A DNA stretch of 64,000 bases from Piscinibacter sp. (GTDB taxonomy: Bacteria; Pseudomonadota; Gammaproteobacteria; Burkholderiales; Burkholderiaceae_C). Shown here piece after piece: positions 60,803 to 64,000 of this stretch. Position 1 is the first letter of the stretch. Each line of letters starts with the position of its first letter. The DNA lies in assembly GCA_019635485.1 (NCBI GenBank), contig JAHBZL010000005.1:62001-126000 (forward strand). Reading direction: 5' to 3'. The notes under the pieces are model-generated. The model worked only from the letters and a program-made list of their open reading frames with translations, was not told where the DNA came from and did no database searches. A program made the translations under genes and the position numbers.

Positions 60803-61348
60803 ATGAACGCCGCTCCGCTCGCCGCCGCCCTCCCCGCCGCCCTGCCTGCCGCCGTCGCCGCGGTGTCCTGGACCGAGATGCTCGCGCACCGCGAGGCGCT
60901 GGTGCGCTTCGCCCAGCGCCGGCTGCTCGATCCGAGCCTGGCCGAGGACGTGGTGCACGACGTGTTCGAGGCCGTGCTGTCCGGTCGCGCCGCGTTTGCC
61001 GGCCGCTCCGCGCTGCGCTCGTGGCTGACGGCGATCCTCAAGCACAAGATCGTCGACCTGGTGCGCCAGCGCACTGGCTGGGAAAGCCTGGACCACGGCA
61101 GCACCGAGGACGAGGAGGCGCGCCAGATCGAGTGCCCGCAGCCGCGCCCCGACGAGGTGGCCGAGCAGCGCGAACGCCTGGCGCAGACGCTGCAGCGCAT
61201 CGACGCGCTGCCGGACAACCTGCGCGAGGTCGTGCAGCGCCGCCTGCTGCAGGACCAGGACAGCGCCGAGGTCTGCGCGGCGCTGTCGATCAGCGAGGAG
61301 AACCTGTTCGTGCGCCTGCACCGGGCGCGCAAGCAGCTGCTGAACTGA
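60803..61348 (+). CDS. ECF-type RNA polymerase sigma factor
   Basis: A 181-residue sigma factor. ATG 60803 has GAGGAA 6 nt upstream; a GTG at 60710 would add an unlikely head. Region 2 is EALVRFAQRRLLDPSLAEDVVHDVFEAVLSG with ALRSWLTAILKHKIVDLVRQR, and region 4 is LPDNLREVVQRRLLQDQDSAEVCAALSISEENLFVRLHRARKQLL. No zinc-binding anti-sigma gene follows, as it does for many relatives, which makes this one an orphan. It converges on the lipoprotein gene, 10 bp apart. Confidence 0.88.
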   Translation: MNAAPLAAALPAALPAAVAAVSWTEMLAHREALVRFAQRRLLDPSLAEDVVHDVFEAVLSGRAAFAGRSALRSWLTAILKHKIVDLVRQRTGWESLDHGSTEDEEARQIECPQPRPDEVAEQRERLAQTLQRIDALPDNLREVVQRRLLQDQDSAEVCAALSISEENLFVRLHRARKQLLN

Positions 61349-61358
61349 CGCCCCGCTT

Positions 61359-63923
61359 TCAGGGCGGCGCGAAGCGCACGATGCTGCCGCGCGTCAGCAC
61401 GTGCAGTGCGCCGTCGGTGCCGACCAGCATGTCGACCGGATCGTTTGACAGCGAGCCGAACTGATAGGCGGCATTGCCGTTGGCAAGGTCCAGCCGGGCC
61501 ACGAAGCGCGTGCAGAAGTCGGCGAAGTAGTAGCTGTTGCGGTAGGCCGCCGGGAAGCTGCCGGTGTCGCCATAGAAGGTGCCCCCGGTGATCGCGCAGC
61601 CGCTGAAGAAGCCCGATGTCGCGTCGGCCGCGCTGTTGTGGTCGTACGCGAACAGCGGCGCGGTGATGCCGGCGGCGCTGGTCGGGCCTTCGGTGCTCGG
61701 CCAGCCATAGTCGGCCCCCGGCGTACCGACGTTGATCTCCTCCCAGGTGCCCTGGCCGACGTCGTTGATGTGGATGCGGCCGTCGCTGCCGCGCACGGCG
61801 AAGGTGAACGGGTTGCGCAGGCCGCGCGCCCAGATCGCGTCGACGAGGGTCGGCGGCGCCTGGTAGTGCGGGTTGTCGGTCGGGATCGTGCCGTCCTCGT
61901 TGAAGCGCAGCATCTTGCCGAACGGGTCGTTCAGGTCGGGCGCCTTGGCGCTGTCGGCGTTGTCGCCGACGGCGACGTACAGCTTGCCGTCCGCGCCGAA
62001 GTGCATCGCCCCGCCGTTGTGGTTGGTGGCGCCGGAAAGCCCCGGCAGGTCCGCGATGCGCAGTTCGCTGCCCACCGAGACGACGTTCGGATTGGCCGCA
62101 CTGGCCGTGAAGCGGCTGATGCGGTTGTGCACGCCGTTCTCGGGTGTCGTGTGGTAGACGTAGACCCAGCGGTTGGTGGCGAACTGCGGGTGCAGCGTCA
62201 CCCCGATCAGGCCACGCTCGCCGTTCGAGTCGACCGTCAGCGTCATGAACGGCGTGGTCAGCAGCGTCCCGTTCTGCACGATGCGCAGCTGGCCGCCCTG
62301 CTCGGCGACGAAGAAACGGCCATCCGGCGCCTGCGCGAAGGCGGTGGCGGAGTTCAGGCCGGTGACGAGGTTGCTGCGCGTGAAGCCGGCCGGTGCGTTG
62401 CGGGTGCCGCCGAAGCTGACGGTGCGGGTGATCCAGTTCGACTGGTTGCCGGCGGCGTCGCGCGCACGGACGCGCAGCACGTGCTGGCCCGAGGCGTAGG
62501 CGTTCGTGTCGACGGTCACCGTGTGCGGCGACGTCGTGCCGGTGCCGTTGGCGACCGGCTGGCCGTCGACTTCGATCTCCACCTGCGTGACGCCCACGTT
62601 GTCGGTCGCGCTGGCGGTGATGGTCAGCGTGCCGGTCAGGCCGCTCGCCAGGCTGGCCGGCGCGGTGAACGCCGGCACCGGCGGCTGCGTGTCGCTGGTC
62701 GGCGCGCTGATCGTCACGCTGACCGCCGCGCTGGTCGTCTGCGCGCCCGCGTTGTCCGTCGCCCGCGCGGTCAGCGAGCGCGTGCCGACCGTCGCAGGCG
62801 TCCAGCTGACGCTGTACGGCGACGTGCTGTCGGTGGCGCCGATCTTGACGCCGTTCTCGAAGAACTCGACACCGGTGACGCTGCCGTCGCTGTCCGCCGC
62901 CGTCGCCGTCAGCGTGATCGGCGTGCCGGTCGTGCCGCTGCTGTTGTTGGCCGGCGCGGTGAGCGCGACCGTCGGCGGCGTGTTCACCACCGGGCCGACG
63001 TCGGTGAAGGTCGCCGTGTAGGTGGTGTTGGCGGCGGGTGTCGAGATGGTGTGCGTGGCCGACATGCCATCGCTCCAGCTCGCGAACTGGTAGCGCCGGC
63101 CGTTGAAGTTCTGGTCGGCCGCGACCAGGTCGCGCTCGATGCCGACGACACCGGTGAAGCTGGCCGGCGCGGGCTGGCCGTCCAGGCTCAGCGCGAGGCC
63201 GGGCGGCACGGTGGCCAGCGTCACCTGCACGGTGCGCGGCTGGATGTCGCGCGTGACCTCGCTCGAGACACCGGCGCTGTCCGTGGCGCGCAGGTGGAAG
63301 CGGTAGAAGATGTTGGCCGAGGTCTCGCCGCGCGTCGGGATCGTCACCGTGCCGCTGCCGCCGGTGGTCTGCGGCTGGAACGGGTGGGTGTGCGTGTCGT
63401 GGTGCAGCTCGGCCCACCAGGTCAGGCGGTTGGCGGCCAGGTTGCCGTCTTCCGCGTCGGTGCCGCTGCCGGTGAGGGTGATGGTGTCGCCGGCGGCGAA
63501 GGTGGTGCCCGCGGCCGGGCTGGCGATGCTGGCCACCGGCGCCGTGTTGCCGGCCGGCGCGCTGATCGTCACGCTGACCGCGGCGCTGGTGATGGCCACG
63601 CCGCCGTTGTCCGTGGCGCGCGCGGTGAGCGTGCGCGGGCCGACGGTCATCGGGGTCCAGCTCACGCTGTACGGCGCCGTGGTGTCGGTCGCGCCGATCT
63701 TGGCGCCGTTCTCGAAGAACTCGACGCCGGTGATGCTGCCGTCGCTGTCGGTCGCCGTCGCGGTCAACGTGATCGGCGTGCCGGTCGTGCCGGTGCTGTT
63801 GTTGGCCGGCGCGGTGAGCGTCACAGTCGGCGCAACGTTGCCCACGGGCTCGTCGTTGCCGCCGCAGGCCGCCAGCAGCGCCGCCAGCGACAGGGTCAAC
63901 ATCCCGCGAATCATCTTCAGCAT
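61359..63923 (-). CDS. Lipoprotein with Ig-like repeats and a PQQ-dependent sugar-dehydrogenase-like propeller
   Basis: An 854-residue surface lipoprotein. ATG 63923 has GGGAGG 6 nt upstream, and the lipobox LAAC places Cys20 as the lipidated residue. Two near-identical Ig-like modules (about residues 29-122 and 330-425) flank a PKD-like segment and an InlB-like repeat region; a third Ig-like module follows. From about residue 525 comes a six-bladed aldose-dehydrogenase-like propeller (GERGLIGVTLHPQF, NHNGGAMHFGADGKLYVAVGD, ARGLRNPFTFAV, DYGWPSTEGP). It probably oxidises or binds sugars outside the cell. Confidence 0.9.
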   Translation of the reverse strand: MLKMIRGMLTLSLAALLAACGGNDEPVGNVAPTVTLTAPANNSTGTTGTPITLTATATDSDGSITGVEFFENGAKIGATDTTAPYSVSWTPMTVGPRTLTARATDNGGVAITSAAVSVTISAPAGNTAPVASIASPAAGTTFAAGDTITLTGSGTDAEDGNLAANRLTWWAELHHDTHTHPFQPQTTGGSGTVTIPTRGETSANIFYRFHLRATDSAGVSSEVTRDIQPRTVQVTLATVPPGLALSLDGQPAPASFTGVVGIERDLVAADQNFNGRRYQFASWSDGMSATHTISTPAANTTYTATFTDVGPVVNTPPTVALTAPANNSSGTTGTPITLTATAADSDGSVTGVEFFENGVKIGATDSTSPYSVSWTPATVGTRSLTARATDNAGAQTTSAAVSVTISAPTSDTQPPVPAFTAPASLASGLTGTLTITASATDNVGVTQVEIEVDGQPVANGTGTTSPHTVTVDTNAYASGQHVLRVRARDAAGNQSNWITRTVSFGGTRNAPAGFTRSNLVTGLNSATAFAQAPDGRFFVAEQGGQLRIVQNGTLLTTPFMTLTVDSNGERGLIGVTLHPQFATNRWVYVYHTTPENGVHNRISRFTASAANPNVVSVGSELRIADLPGLSGATNHNGGAMHFGADGKLYVAVGDNADSAKAPDLNDPFGKMLRFNEDGTIPTDNPHYQAPPTLVDAIWARGLRNPFTFAVRGSDGRIHINDVGQGTWEEINVGTPGADYGWPSTEGPTSAAGITAPLFAYDHNSAADATSGFFSGCAITGGTFYGDTGSFPAAYRNSYYFADFCTRFVARLDLANGNAAYQFGSLSNDPVDMLVGTDGALHVLTRGSIVRFAPP
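62701..62975 (-). repeat. Intragenic Ig-module repeat, copy B
   Basis: This 275-bp segment aligns base for base, with scattered substitutions and no net gap, with 63556-63830 in the same gene. Each encodes one Ig-like module starting APTVTLTAP or PPTVALTAP and ending TSAAVSVTISAP. Confidence 0.85.
63556..63830 (-). repeat. Intragenic Ig-module repeat, copy A
   Basis: Partner of the segment at 62701-62975, also 275 bp. The block around GVEFFENGAKIGATD in this copy corresponds to GVEFFENGVKIGATD in the other. The two are separated by a PKD-like and an InlB-like segment. Confidence 0.85.
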
Positions 63924-64000
63924 GCCCGGCCTCCCAGCCATTCCCACGAGGCGCCCGCAACGCCGGCGCCGATTCTGCGGCCCGCCCACGAGCCCGCGTG

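Noticed and set aside
59977..63960. A 1327-codon minus-strand frame overlapping the lipoprotein and response-regulator genes
   Set aside because: A frame-shifted shadow of repeats rich in GC; it crosses two real genes and the sigma-factor gene without any domain.

Overview
This window is very GC-rich (about 70%) chromosomal DNA from a betaproteobacterium. It is most likely a Burkholderiales member of the Comamonadaceae/Rubrivivax-Leptothrix type. The supporting signs are the mreBCD-mrdA-rodA cluster facing gatCAB, two tripartite-tricarboxylate (Bug) binding proteins, DUF4124, TctE-type and PhoB/OmpR-type two-component systems, frequent GTG starts and ATGA/GTGA stop-start overlaps. I see no rRNA, tRNA, CRISPR array or intact insertion sequence.

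Layout. 1-14.5 kb is housekeeping: a truncated sensor kinase, a beta-hydroxyacid dehydrogenase, the rod-shape operon mreB-mreC-mreD-mrdA-rodA (minus strand), gatC-gatA-gatB (plus strand), a DUF4124 protein with pyrE, exonuclease III, a carboxylesterase and a YggC-like kinase. 15.1-17.2 kb is a scar: a chimeric pseudogene (start of a FAS1-like/MaoC-type hydratase joined to the end of a beta-ketoadipyl-CoA thiolase), a Bug protein, and a LysR gene with its middle deleted. 17.2-28.2 kb is the metabolic centrepiece, one long minus-strand operon for hydroquinone and hydroxyquinol catabolism. It holds a two-subunit Fe(II) hydroquinone 1,2-dioxygenase, an aldehyde dehydrogenase, maleylacetate reductase, a complete Liv-type ABC importer, an intradiol (hydroxyquinol) dioxygenase and a YciI-like protein. 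A LysR regulator precedes it, with a near-ideal LysR operator between regulator and operon. No ring-forming monooxygenase is present, so the primary substrate is unknown.

28.3-41.8 kb is mixed: a DJ-1-like protein, a TM2 protein, a metallo-beta-lactamase-fold hydrolase, LuxR-type and Crp-type regulators, then a minus-strand trio (adenylyl cyclase-TolB-TPR, PAP2/haloperoxidase-like enzyme with a THTSGG repeat, cytoplasmic subtilase). An M48 protease, an AmpG-like permease, an ECF sigma/anti-sigma pair and a flavin reductase follow. The cyclase has all six canonical adenylyl-cyclase residues and the Crp-type protein keeps the cAMP-pocket Gly-Glu/Arg-Ser pattern. They may form a local cAMP circuit around an enzyme pair of unknown purpose, my best candidate for an undescribed system.

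41.8-53.7 kb carries trxC, acetoacetyl-CoA synthetase and a peptide-type ABC importer with three tandem, translationally coupled binding-protein paralogues divergent from one permease/permease/double-ATPase set. 53.7-54.5 kb has a textbook sigma-54 promoter in front of two tiny ORFs and a 93-nt nested hairpin. 54.5-64 kb holds a second Bug protein, a SulP transporter, an HDOD protein, a PhoB/EnvZ-like two-component pair, an ECF-like sigma factor and a large lipoprotein with Ig-like repeats and a PQQ-dependent sugar-dehydrogenase-like propeller.
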